From DATGMB01 sp035293845 (GTDB taxonomy: Bacteria > Acidobacteriota > Terriglobia > Bryobacterales > Bryobacteraceae): 15,878 bases of DNA. The stretch lies in assembly GCA_035293845.1 (NCBI GenBank), contig DATGMB010000133.1, positions 1 through 15,878 of the forward strand, given 5' to 3'. Position numbers and translations under genes: made by a program. The notes under the pieces are model-generated. The model ran no database searches, was not told the DNA's origin, and saw only the letters and a list, made by a program, of their open reading frames with translations. Positions 1 through 6,825 of this stretch are shown here, piece by piece (positions within the stretch are counted from its first letter, which is position 1; every line of letters starts with the position of its first letter).

Positions 1-1113
1 CTGATTCGCGCGGTGCCACTCGAAGATGCGCTCGGGCGTGCGGAACATCCGCCGGTCCTCGGGCGCCGCGCCCACAATGTGCCACCACGGCCCGATCCCG
101 CCCGCGATGCCTTCGATCATCCACATCTGCGCTTCGGCCGCTGGCTTGGCGGCCACGCGTGACTGGTACAGCGCCATGCTTTCGATGATCGGCTTGTCCC
201 AGCCGAGAATCCCGTGCACCAGTTTGCCGGCATCGCCGTTCTGCTGGAATCCGGCGGCATCGCTGCGCGACTGATGGTCGAGGAGCAGAAATTCGGAACG
301 GCGGGCGATCTCGCGGAAATCGCGGAAGGAGTTGCTCTGGCTGGTGATCGACCCGCTGTTCATCCCGAGCCACAGGCAGTCGGGACCGCCAGCCGCGCGC
401 GTGACGCGATTGTTCTGGTCCCAGATGGCGGTGCGCCGCGTATAGCTCCACTCGATCCAGCGCCGGTAGACGGGGTCGTCCCAGTCCTTCCGCGGCGGCA
501 GAGCCTGTCCGGCGTGGTCGCGGAAGCGGCGGGCGCAGTTCTCGCAATAGCAGATGCTGTCGCGGCCGAGCCCGCTCCAACTGTTATCCGCGAAACCTTC
601 CGGGTGCGAGCGCGTAGCGATCTCCTCCAGGATGCCCGGAAGGTACTCGTCGTAATAAGCGCTGTTCACACACGCCACATATTTATCGGCTGCACGGTAC
701 GGATCGCCGTTTGCCCGCCGGGCGAACCAGCCGGGATGCGCCCGATAGAAATCCTCAGCCGCGCGATTCGAATCCATGCGCGCGAGCACCGCGAGCCCAT
801 CCTGATGGGCGGCTTGCGCCAGCTCGCCGTAGAGATCGCGCCCGTTCAGAAATTCGGCGCGGTGGTGCAGGGGAAACTTGCTCGGATAGTACGCCACGAT
901 GCCGCCCGCGTTGATGATCACTCCCTGCACCGCGGTGCGCTTCCAGTATTCGCGCCAGAAGGCGACGTCGTAGCGCGGCGGGTCGGCCTCGGTGATGTTG
1001 GTTTGGCCCCAGCGCAGCGCGCGGCGATACCAGGGCACGGCGGCCGGGGCGGCGGGCGCGGGCGGCCCGCTGGCGGCGAAGGCGGCGGCTTGCAGGAACT
1101 GGCGGCGGTGCAT
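1..1113 (-). CDS. Tat-exported TIM-barrel glycoside-hydrolase-like protein (N-terminal part, runs off left edge)
   Basis: The reverse strand is open from an ATG at 1113 to base 1, giving exactly 371 codons with no stop, so the C-terminus lies outside the window. The N-terminus MHRRQFLQAAAFAASG is a twin-arginine (RRxFL) export signal followed by an Ala/Pro stretch. The mature part begins around WYRRALRWGQTNITEADP (residues 28-45). It continues with alternating strands and helices typical of a (beta/alpha)8 barrel: VQGVIINAGGIVAYYPSKF (62-80), GLAVLARMDSNRA (106-118), a CYCENC cluster (C188, C190, C193), and DCLWLGMNSGSI (245-256). This pattern resembles the hypothetical glycosyl-hydrolase-like families (GHL6 / family 10-like, often followed by a beta-galactosidase-type trimerisation domain) that are abundant in Acidobacteriota and Planctomycetota. 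Substrate and activity cannot be read from the sequence. It diverges from the NIPSNAP gene with 66 bp between starts. There is no Shine-Dalgarno; a CACAAT hexamer lies six bases before the ATG. The reading frame is certain; the family assignment is moderate. Confidence 0.8.
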   Translation of the reverse strand, partial: MHRRQFLQAAAFAASGPPAPAAPAAVPWYRRALRWGQTNITEADPPRYDVAFWREYWKRTAVQGVIINAGGIVAYYPSKFPLHHRAEFLNGRDLYGELAQAAHQDGLAVLARMDSNRAAEDFYRAHPGWFARRANGDPYRAADKYVACVNSAYYDEYLPGILEEIATRSHPEGFADNSWSGLGRDSICYCENCARRFRDHAGQALPPRKDWDDPVYRRWIEWSYTRRTAIWDQNNRVTRAAGGPDCLWLGMNSGSITSQSNSFRDFREIARRSEFLLLDHQSRSDAAGFQQNGDAGKLVHGILGWDKPIIESMALYQSRVAAKPAAEAQMWMIEGIAGGIGPWWHIVGAAPEDRRMFRTPERIFEWHRANQ

Positions 1114-1125
1114 TCGTATATTGTG
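1111..1125 (-). promoter_or_regulatory. Putative -10 element CACAAT six bases before the ATG (leaderless start)
   Basis: On the minus strand CACAAT (1125-1120) is followed by ATACGA and then the ATG at 1113-1111. A -10 hexamer spans -12 to -7, so a six-base gap places +1 on the A of the ATG. No -35 or Shine-Dalgarno is evident. The same geometry recurs at 2023, 2946 and 10145. Confidence 0.4.
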
Positions 1126-1148
1126 CCGCGCTCGCCCGCTGCATCGGA

Positions 1149-1157
1149 TGCTACACT
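1149..1157 (+). promoter_or_regulatory. Possible extended -10 (TGC TACACT) for the NIPSNAP gene
   Basis: TG-N-TACACT lies 22 bases before the ATG at 1180, in the 66-bp divergent spacer, which would give a leader of roughly 16 bases. No convincing -35 is visible and there is no Shine-Dalgarno before the ATG. Weak evidence, based only on resemblance to an extended -10. Confidence 0.25.
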
Positions 1158-1179
1158 CAAAAATCGCCAGTTCAAAATC

Positions 1180-1989
1180 ATGGACCGCAGAAATTTCCTC
1201 TCCACCGCTCTCACTGCGTCCGCCCTGTCTGCCGCCGGCGCAGCCGTGGCGTCGCCCCAATCGTCCGCCGCGGGCAAAGCCGCGGCCGAATATTATGAGC
1301 TCCGGCGTTATCAGCTCGTGAGCGGACCCGGCACCAGGCTCACCGACAAATATCTCTCCGGCGCCCTCATCCCCGCGCTGAACCAGCTCGGTATCGGACC
1401 GGTAGGGGCTTTCTCGATCTACTTCGGCCCGGATACCCCTGCATACTACCTCCTGCTGCCGTCCAGCAGGCTCGAAACGCTGGTGACCGCCGATCTGGAA
1501 CTGGCAAAGGACGCCGCGTTTCTTAAGGCTGCCTCGCCGTTCTGGGACGCTCCCGGCGGCGCGCCGCCTTATGCCACGATCGAGAGCACACTGCTGCGCG
1601 CCTTCGAGGGCTATCCGAAGCTCACGGTTCCCGCTGCCGCCACGAAGAAGGAGAAGCGCATCTACCACCTGCGCACCTACGTGTCCCCGACCAACATGGA
1701 CCACGTCCGCAAGGTGGAAATGTTTCATCATGGCGAGTTCGGCATCTTCGCCAAGGCAGGCGCTGCCGGCGTCTTCTACGCCGATGCCCTGATCGGACCG
1801 CGGCTGCCAAGCCTCACCTATATGCTCAGCTTCCCGGATCTCGCCGCGCTCGAAACCGCCTGGGAGAAGTTCGGAGCCGACCCCGACTGGAAAAAGCTCT
1901 CCGCCGATCCGCGATTCAAGCTGGACCCGCCGACCGTTTCCAACGTGACCAGTCTCGTGCTGCGCCCGCTGCCGTATTCGCAGGTGTGA
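1180..1989 (+). CDS. Twin-arginine-exported NIPSNAP family protein
   Basis: A 269-residue protein starting MDRRNFLSTALTASALSAAGAAVAS, a twin-arginine (RRNFL) signal with probable cleavage after the Ala-rich stretch around residue 25. The mature chain carries two related halves of the NIPSNAP dimeric alpha/beta-barrel type. The first begins YYELRRYQLVSGPG (about residues 38-51); the second begins RIYHLRTYVSPTNMDHVRKVEMF (about 161-183) and runs through an FADLAALETAWEKF-like helix near the C-terminus. YxLRxY followed by a helix is the NIPSNAP signature. In Acidobacteriota these secreted NIPSNAP proteins are common and their substrate is unknown; I do not assign a reaction. The frame stays open upstream to 214, but that stretch is antisense to the glycosidase-like gene, and the twin-arginine start at 1180 is the natural one. 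The next gene starts 33 bp downstream behind its own promoter-like hexamer. Confidence 0.85.
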   Translation: MDRRNFLSTALTASALSAAGAAVASPQSSAAGKAAAEYYELRRYQLVSGPGTRLTDKYLSGALIPALNQLGIGPVGAFSIYFGPDTPAYYLLLPSSRLETLVTADLELAKDAAFLKAASPFWDAPGGAPPYATIESTLLRAFEGYPKLTVPAAATKKEKRIYHLRTYVSPTNMDHVRKVEMFHHGEFGIFAKAGAAGVFYADALIGPRLPSLTYMLSFPDLAALETAWEKFGADPDWKKLSADPRFKLDPPTVSNVTSLVLRPLPYSQV

Positions 1990-2010
1990 GCCCGGCGGCC
2001 GGCCTGCCGA

Positions 2011-2025
2011 TACAATAGGTCTATG
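2011..2025 (+). promoter_or_regulatory. Putative leaderless promoter: TACAAT-N6-ATG
   Basis: TACAAT at 2011-2016 is followed by AGGTCT (2017-2022) and the ATG at 2023. A hexamer at -12 to -7 would put +1 on the A of the ATG. No recognisable -35 lies 16-18 bases upstream. The AGG inside the six-base gap is too close to the ATG to be a normally spaced Shine-Dalgarno. Confidence 0.5.
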
Positions 2026-2904
2026 CATCTGTCCACAAAGGGGACCGGCATCGCCGCATGTTGCATTTTGGGAGCCTCCCTGCTGCTGGCTCAGACGGAC
2101 TGGAAAACCGCGGTCAAGCTGCCGGGGCTGGATTTCTCCGGGATGTCGCCGTTGCAGACCCGCGTGCTGTTGCGGCTGCTCCGCACTCACGACTGCCCCT
2201 GCGGATGCGAGATGAAGGTGGCCGAGTGCCGCACCAAGGATCCCGGCTGCTCGTGGAGCAAAGGCCTGGCCCTCGCCATGGGGGATGCGATTCGCGCGGG
2301 CAAGGACGAGAACGCGGTGCTCGAAGCCGCTAAAGCCTCGAAGTGGGCCAAGGGGCCGGAGCCTCCCAAGCTTCTGGAAGATCCGGTGGCGATTCCCACG
2401 GCCGGTGCGCCGGTTCAGGGCCCGGCGGATGCGCCCTTGACTCTGGTCGAGTTCTCCGACTTCCAGTGTCCCTATTGCTGGGCCGCCGTTGCCAAACTCA
2501 ACGCGGTGCAGGAAGCTTATCCGGGCAAGATCAAGCTCATCTTCAAACAGTTTCCGCTGGATATGCACTCACAGGCCGCGCTGGCCGCGGCCGCCGCCCT
2601 GGCCGCCCACCGGCAAGGCAAGTTCTGGATGATGCATGACGCCCTCTTTGCGCACCGGCGGGAACTGTCCCGTTCCACAATCCTGAACCTCGCCCGCACG
2701 GGCGGCCTCGATATTCCTCGCTTTGAAGCGGACCTCGATTCCGCGGAAGTCAGGCAGGCCGTCGCGCGCGACCTGGAAGATGGCGAACGCGCTGGCGTCG
2801 AGGGCACTCCCACGGTATTCATCAATGGCCGGAAATACAACGGATCTCTCGATTTGGCCGCTATCCGGCCGGTGATCGACCAGCAACTGAAGGACGCCAG
2901 ATAG
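2023..2904 (+). CDS. DsbA-like thiol-disulfide protein with an extra Cys-rich N-terminal domain
   Basis: A 293-residue exported protein. Residues 1-24 form a signal peptide (hydrophobic ACCILGASLLLAQ, probable cleavage after AQ). Residues about 40-112 form a small helical domain with five cysteines, HDCPCGCEMKVAEC (C58, C60, C62, C69) and DPGCSWSKGLA (C76). Residues about 124-293 are a thioredoxin fold of the DsbA/Thioredoxin_4 type: LVEFSDFQCPYCW carries the redox pair C149-P-Y-C152, and GVEGTPTVFINGR carries the cis-proline P263. A CPYC active site is seen in oxidising or isomerising periplasmic thioredoxins. The likely role is disulfide formation or exchange in exported proteins. The neighbouring PQQ dehydrogenase carries cysteines and a covalent haem and is a possible client (inference). 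The Cys-rich domain may bind a metal or act as a second redox centre; I do not recognise a named family. The TAG at 2904 is 41 bp before the next start. Confidence 0.88.
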   Translation: MHLSTKGTGIAACCILGASLLLAQTDWKTAVKLPGLDFSGMSPLQTRVLLRLLRTHDCPCGCEMKVAECRTKDPGCSWSKGLALAMGDAIRAGKDENAVLEAAKASKWAKGPEPPKLLEDPVAIPTAGAPVQGPADAPLTLVEFSDFQCPYCWAAVAKLNAVQEAYPGKIKLIFKQFPLDMHSQAALAAAAALAAHRQGKFWMMHDALFAHRRELSRSTILNLARTGGLDIPRFEADLDSAEVRQAVARDLEDGERAGVEGTPTVFINGRKYNGSLDLAAIRPVIDQQLKDAR

Positions 2905-2933
2905 TCGCGCGCCCGATTCTGCCCGGAATTGAC

Positions 2934-2948
2934 TAGATTAGAGGGATG
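2934..2948 (+). promoter_or_regulatory. Putative leaderless promoter: TAGATT-N6-ATG
   Basis: TAGATT at 2934-2939, then AGAGGG, then the ATG at 2946. The GAGGG touches the ATG directly, which is too close for a normally spaced Shine-Dalgarno, so the -10 reading with +1 on the A of the ATG is preferred. The hexamer matches TATAAT at four of six positions, so this is the weakest member of the recurrent set. Confidence 0.35.
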
Positions 2949-5054
2949 CTCCGGCTTCCCGCCCTCCTGCTGATTGCCGCCTGCGCCTTCGCCCAGCCGG
3001 ATTGGCCGTCCTTCGGCAACGATCCCGGAGCCATGCGGTACTCCACCCTGCGGCAGATCCGCGTCGATAACGTCGCGCGCCTGCGGCCGGCATGGACCTT
3101 TCGCACCGGCAAGCCTGGATCGGAGGCCATCCCGATCGTCGTCGGCGGCGTGATGTATGCCACCGCGCCGGACGGCGTGTATGCGCTCGTGCCGGAAACC
3201 GGCGAGTTGCTCTGGAAATTCCCCGCCGCGCCGGTCGCCCTCCGCGGCCTCGCGTATTGGAAAGGAACCGGCGGGTTGCCCTCGCGGATTTTCGTCGGCA
3301 ACGGCCCCTACCTGCTGGCGCTCGACGCCCTGACCGGCAAGCCCGCGCCGGGCTTCGGCAACGAGGGCCGCGTGGATCTGAAGAAAGACATGCTCGGCGA
3401 TCTGCCGGACGGCCGCTACGCGCTGCAATCCCCGCCCGCCATCTTCGGCGGCGTGGTCATCACCGGATCGAGCAACGGCGAGGGCTCGCCCACCGCCGGC
3501 GCCTACGGCGATGTGCGGGGCTGGGATGCCAGGACCGGCAAATTGCTCTGGACCTTTCACACCGTCCCGCGCCCCGGCGAGCCCGGCGCCGAAACGTGGC
3601 CGGCCGGCGCCTGGAAAAACCGCTCCGGAACCAATGTGTGGGGGTTCTTCACCGTCGATGCGCAGCGTGGGATCGTGTATCTTCCGCTGGGAAGTCCCAC
3701 CTCGGATTTCTACGGCGCGGACCGCTTGGGCGACGGCCTGTACGGCAACTCGCTCGTGGCGCTCGATGCGCGGACCGGCGCCGTCAAGTGGTATCGCCAG
3801 CTCGTCCACCACGATCTCTGGGATTACGACCTCGCCGCGCCGCCCGCGCTGTTCGAGATCCGCCGCGAAGGGCGCGTCATCCCGGCCGTCGCGCAGATCA
3901 CCAAGATGGGCCTCCTGTTCGTCTTCGATCGCGTCACCGGAGAACCGGTCTACGGCATCGAAGAGCGGCCCGTGCCGCAAACGGCCGTCCCTGGAGAGGC
4001 GACTGCCAAAACCCAGCCGTTCCCGGTGAAGCCTCCGCCCTTGGCGAAAAACAGCTTCCGCATCGAAGACCTGTACGACCGCTCGCCCGGGCAGGCGCAA
4101 TTCTGCAAGGAATTGTTCGCCCGGAACCGGATGACCATCGGCCCCGCTTACACGCCGTTGCCCCTCGAAGGCAACGCGCTGTTCTTTCCGAGCACCCTCG
4201 GCGGCGGAAATTGGGGCGGCGTATCGGTCGATCCGTCTCTCGGTTTGCTCTTCGTCAACGTGATGAACGTCGGCCAGTGGGGCCACCTGGAAAAGCGCGG
4301 CGCCGAGTATGTTCGCACCTCCGCGTACGGCCCCTACGCGCGCTTCTGGAATCCGGAGACGCGAGTCCCGTGCCAGAATCCGCCCTTCGGCGAGCTGGTC
4401 GCCGTCGATCTCGCGACCGGCGATATCGCGTGGCGTGCGGTGCTGGGCCGGATCGAGGCGCTCGAGGCCATCGGCGTGCGCAACACCGGTACATTGAATC
4501 TCGGCGGGAGCATCGCCACCGCCGGCGGCCTCATCTTCATCGGCGCCACCAACGACTCGCGCATCCGCGCCTTCGCCTCGAAGACCGGCGAGCTGCTCTG
4601 GGAAGCGAAACTCGAAGCGAGCGGCCACTCCAGTCCGATCACCTATATGGGCCGCGACGGCCGCCAATACGTCGCCCTGATGGCGGAAGGAGGCGGCGCG
4701 TTCCTCGATGGCGGGATCAGCAATACGCTCGTCGCCTTCGCCCTGCCGGATGTTCCGCGCCGGCCGCTGCCGTCTGGGGTCCGCAAGGCCGCCGCCGAAG
4801 CTGCATCGGCGCACGCCCCGGCATCGCCGGCGGAGAGCCCTGCTGCCGCGCCGCTGCCGCCGGGTGCCGGTAAGGCGCTGGTCGAGAAAACATGCGGGAC
4901 CGGCTGCCATACGCTCGAGGTCGTCAGCGGCCAACGGCGGAGCGCGGAGGAATGGAGTGCCCTCGTCGCGAACATGGTGGCGCGCGGCGCGAAGGCGTCC
5001 GATGCCGAGCTCCAGGCGATCGTGGACTACCTGGCGAAAACGCAGGGCCGGTGA
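2946..5054 (+). CDS. Periplasmic PQQ-dependent dehydrogenase fused to a C-terminal cytochrome c (CX3CH)
   Basis: A 702-residue quinoprotein. Residues 1-17 are a signal peptide (LLLIAACAFAQ). Residues about 18-600 form an eight-bladed PQQ propeller with repeated W-docking motifs such as ALVPETGELLWKF, WDARTGKLLWTF, ALDARTGAVKWY and AFASKTGELLWEA. The HHDLWDYD motif (288-295) and K320 in AQITKMGLLFVFDRVTG match the catalytic Asp region and the PQQ-contacting Lys of membrane glucose dehydrogenase and its relatives. The likely reaction is oxidation of a sugar or alcohol with electrons passed from PQQ to haem; the substrate is not predictable. An Ala/Pro linker (about 603-640) leads to a short cytochrome c domain (about 645-702) with KTCGTGCHTLEVV. 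The haem motif is C650-GTG-C654-H655, with three rather than two residues between the cysteines. M677 in NMVARGAKASDAE is a candidate axial ligand. It lies 41 bp behind the DsbA-like gene and converges on the minus-strand gene ending at 5064. Confidence 0.93.
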   Translation: MLRLPALLLIAACAFAQPDWPSFGNDPGAMRYSTLRQIRVDNVARLRPAWTFRTGKPGSEAIPIVVGGVMYATAPDGVYALVPETGELLWKFPAAPVALRGLAYWKGTGGLPSRIFVGNGPYLLALDALTGKPAPGFGNEGRVDLKKDMLGDLPDGRYALQSPPAIFGGVVITGSSNGEGSPTAGAYGDVRGWDARTGKLLWTFHTVPRPGEPGAETWPAGAWKNRSGTNVWGFFTVDAQRGIVYLPLGSPTSDFYGADRLGDGLYGNSLVALDARTGAVKWYRQLVHHDLWDYDLAAPPALFEIRREGRVIPAVAQITKMGLLFVFDRVTGEPVYGIEERPVPQTAVPGEATAKTQPFPVKPPPLAKNSFRIEDLYDRSPGQAQFCKELFARNRMTIGPAYTPLPLEGNALFFPSTLGGGNWGGVSVDPSLGLLFVNVMNVGQWGHLEKRGAEYVRTSAYGPYARFWNPETRVPCQNPPFGELVAVDLATGDIAWRAVLGRIEALEAIGVRNTGTLNLGGSIATAGGLIFIGATNDSRIRAFASKTGELLWEAKLEASGHSSPITYMGRDGRQYVALMAEGGGAFLDGGISNTLVAFALPDVPRRPLPSGVRKAAAEAASAHAPASPAESPAAAPLPPGAGKALVEKTCGTGCHTLEVVSGQRRSAEEWSALVANMVARGAKASDAELQAIVDYLAKTQGR

Positions 5055-5063
5055 TGCCGCGGA

Positions 5064-6557
5064 CTACGCCGCGCGTGGCGGCCACGTTCGCGCCTCCTCC
5101 GGCGCGCCGCTGAACGTGTCCGAAAACACGTCCGCCGATCCCGCGCCCCCGCGCATTTTCAGGAGCGCCGCGGCGGTCGGCTCCGGCAGCACACGCCACG
5201 GAATGCGTCCGTACACCGGCGCGACGGCGCCGTGCAGGTAACGAACTGATCGCAGCGACCGCTCGAGGTCCTCGCGCGAGAGCGGCCCCTGTAAGCAGTC
5301 CACCAGCCGTTCGAGCGCATAGGCGAGCGGAATCAGATCCTCCCGGTGAATCCGCTCGATCGCATCGGGCGTGCCCGTTGCGAGCGCCTGTTCCACCTCC
5401 GACCACGCCATCTCGGCCGAGGCCGGCCGCGCACGGCGCTCACGCGGGTTTCCGCGCTCCTCGGGCAACGTCAGGACGCCCGCGAATTCCAAATGCAGCC
5501 ACGTCCGGTCCGCGCCCCGATCCCACACGCGGCCGCGCCAGCGGCGGCCGAAGAGCTCGATCTGCTCGGGCAGATGCACCGCTCCCCGCCATTGCGACTG
5601 ATCGTCCGGCCACGGCGCCACCAGCCGCGCATGGTCGCAGGTGAAATCGATCTCCAGGCGGCCGCCGGGCCGGTACACGATGGCCGTTTCCGGCCCGCTC
5701 TGAAAGCGGACCGATTCCCACCAGCGTCCGTCCATCGTCACGGCAATCGATCCGATATGCACCGGGCGTTGTCTCAACAGGCCCACCGCCTGCGCGTCGT
5801 TGAGCGGCACGTGGAGTTCATCGCCGTTTTCCGATTGGACCAGCGCGGCCCGCTCCAGGGCATCGGCGAATCCGCCGAACAGAGGCGTCGCGGGCAGGAC
5901 CGGCGCCGCCGGCGCCGCCGTTCGGCCCAGAAGTCCCAGGACGACCTCGCGGAAGATCTCGAGGTGCGCCGGATAAGCGTACTTCGGCGAGAGCCAGGCA
6001 GCCTCGAACAAAAGTTCCAGGGTCGCGGGCGAAAAATGTTCGCGCAGCAGAAGCTGCTCCAATGCCCGCGCCACCGCGCGCGCCGGCATGCCGCCATCGT
6101 TCGTACTGGCGAACTCCGCCTCGGCCGTGAGCTGCCGCGCGACCTCCGCCGGCAGCCATTCATTCAGCACGCGGCGGAGGTACGGCGCAGCCTGCTCAGG
6201 CGTCAGGTCGGGACGAAACGGCGGAACCAGGACCGTTTTGGCCGCCGGCGCCTTGAGCCGCGGAAGAATCGCCCGCCGGACCCACATCCGGATGCTCCGG
6301 ACCGGCTCGGCCGCGATGGCGCTGAGCGAGTCGTCACGGAGAATTTTTCCGATCTCGGCATCCAGCTCGCCCCACCACGCCCGGTTGTGTCCCGCGGTAT
6401 AGACGCTCTTGAGCCACGACGACGCCACCACAGACACACTTTCGGGATAGAGCGCCCGGCCGATTCTCTCGAGCAGGAGCTTCAGTTCGGCAGCCGGTTC
6501 CGACCGGCCGTTCCGGCCGAAGATGCGGGCGAGAGTGGGAAGTGATGCAGCAGACAT
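5064..6557 (-). CDS. Conserved-looking cytoplasmic protein of unknown function, 497 residues
   Basis: A reverse-strand frame from the ATG at 6557 to the stop at 5064-5066. I do not recognise the family. No signal peptide or membrane segment is visible, so it is probably cytoplasmic. Residues 1 to about 240 look mostly helical (KLLLERIGRAL, YLRRVLNEWLPAEVARQL, LELLFEAAWLSPKYAY). Residues about 260-365 look beta-rich and aromatic (IAVTMDGRWWESVRF, GGRLEIDFTCDHARLVAPWP, ELFGRRWRGRVWDRG). The rest is helical again, with an RIHREDLIPLAYALERLVDCL segment and a disordered-looking tail. The codon style (third-position C/G) matches neighbouring genes, which supports it as real rather than a shadow. 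It converges on the PQQ dehydrogenase with only 9 bp between stop codons and diverges from the TonB receptor across a 277-bp control region that has a repeat cluster over its putative start site. No function is proposed. Confidence 0.75.
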   Translation of the reverse strand: MSAASLPTLARIFGRNGRSEPAAELKLLLERIGRALYPESVSVVASSWLKSVYTAGHNRAWWGELDAEIGKILRDDSLSAIAAEPVRSIRMWVRRAILPRLKAPAAKTVLVPPFRPDLTPEQAAPYLRRVLNEWLPAEVARQLTAEAEFASTNDGGMPARAVARALEQLLLREHFSPATLELLFEAAWLSPKYAYPAHLEIFREVVLGLLGRTAAPAAPVLPATPLFGGFADALERAALVQSENGDELHVPLNDAQAVGLLRQRPVHIGSIAVTMDGRWWESVRFQSGPETAIVYRPGGRLEIDFTCDHARLVAPWPDDQSQWRGAVHLPEQIELFGRRWRGRVWDRGADRTWLHLEFAGVLTLPEERGNPRERRARPASAEMAWSEVEQALATGTPDAIERIHREDLIPLAYALERLVDCLQGPLSREDLERSLRSVRYLHGAVAPVYGRIPWRVLPEPTAAALLKMRGGAGSADVFSDTFSGAPEEARTWPPRAA

Positions 6558-6608
6558 TCCCGGCTTTGCCGGCGAGCCGCCGGCGCTCCTCGACCGGAAG
6601 CGTGCAAC

Positions 6609-6646
6609 CGAACGTCCAAACCGCGCGGCGGGACGTTCGCGAACGT
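6609..6646. promoter_or_regulatory. Operator-like cluster of CGAACGT/ACGTTCG half-sites
   Basis: CGAACGTCC (6609-6617) and GGACGTTCG (6631-6639) are a perfect 9-bp inverted repeat with a 13-base spacer. The right arm overlaps a perfect 14-bp palindrome, ACGTTCGCGAACGT (6633-6646). The spacer itself contains the 8-bp palindrome CCGCGCGG (6621-6628). The palindrome sits directly downstream of the left-facing -10 (6647-6652), covering the expected transcription start, a classic position for a repressor. A terminator is unlikely because both flanking genes point away from it. The binding protein is not identifiable. Confidence 0.5.
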
Positions 6647-6675
6647 TTTTTACCGTCTTTTTTGCCGCCGGTCAG
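6647..6675 (-). promoter_or_regulatory. Candidate sigma70-type promoter for the unknown minus-strand gene
   Basis: Read on the minus strand: CTGACC (6675-6670), a 17-base spacer, then TAAAAA (6652-6647). Each hexamer matches consensus at four of six positions and the spacing is ideal. The expected start near 6640 falls in the ACGTTCGCGAACGT palindrome and gives a leader of about 80 bases. No strong Shine-Dalgarno precedes the ATG at 6557. Confidence 0.35.
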
Positions 6676-6711
6676 GCGAATGTCCGTGTCATCCTCTCAT
6701 CTATTTTTGTA

Positions 6712-6740
6712 TTGACTTAGGATTCCTCTCGCCATATAAA
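6712..6740 (+). promoter_or_regulatory. Sigma70-type promoter of the TonB receptor gene
   Basis: TTGACT (6712-6717), a 17-base spacer, then TATAAA (6735-6740): five of six matches in each hexamer at the ideal spacing, making it the best promoter in the window. The expected start near 6747 leaves a leader of about 88 bases ending in a Shine-Dalgarno. It lies back-to-back with the left-facing promoter, 36 bp apart. Confidence 0.7.
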
Positions 6741-6825
6741 TAGACCCAAGTCTTCTTTAGTGTCTGTAACCGGCCTGTAGCGTGGAATACCGGCAGGGGT
6801 TCGAGGGGGAAGAGTAAAAGGGTTT

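Noticed and set aside
214..1179. Upstream extension of the NIPSNAP reading frame by 322 codons
   Set aside because: It lies wholly antisense to the glycosidase-like gene and would bury the twin-arginine signal peptide that begins at 1180.
2050..2064. Lipobox-like IAAC (residues 10-13) in the DsbA-like protein
   Set aside because: The hydrophobic stretch lies after, not before, this cysteine, and a standard cleavage site after LLLAQ is present, so a lipoprotein is unlikely.
2929..2934. TTGACT before the PQQ gene as a -35 box
   Set aside because: It overlaps the candidate -10 and lies only 12 bp from the ATG; no -10 at proper spacing follows before coding sequence.
2517..4934. An 805-codon open frame on the minus strand opposite the DsbA-like and PQQ dehydrogenase genes
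   Set aside because: The plus strand encodes clear, motif-complete proteins. The antisense product is Arg/Gly/Ala-rich with no domain, and such long antisense frames are expected opposite GC-rich coding sequence.
5074..5086. CGTGG-CGG-CCACG hairpin as a terminator between the convergent genes
   Set aside because: It lies inside the coding sequence of the minus-strand gene, has only a 5-bp stem, and no T-tract follows on either strand.
6609..6646. SOS (LexA) box
   Set aside because: The half-sites contain GAAC/GTTC, but their spacing and orientation do not match the Gram-positive (GAAC-N4-GTTC) or alphaproteobacterial (GTTC-N7-GTTC) LexA sites.
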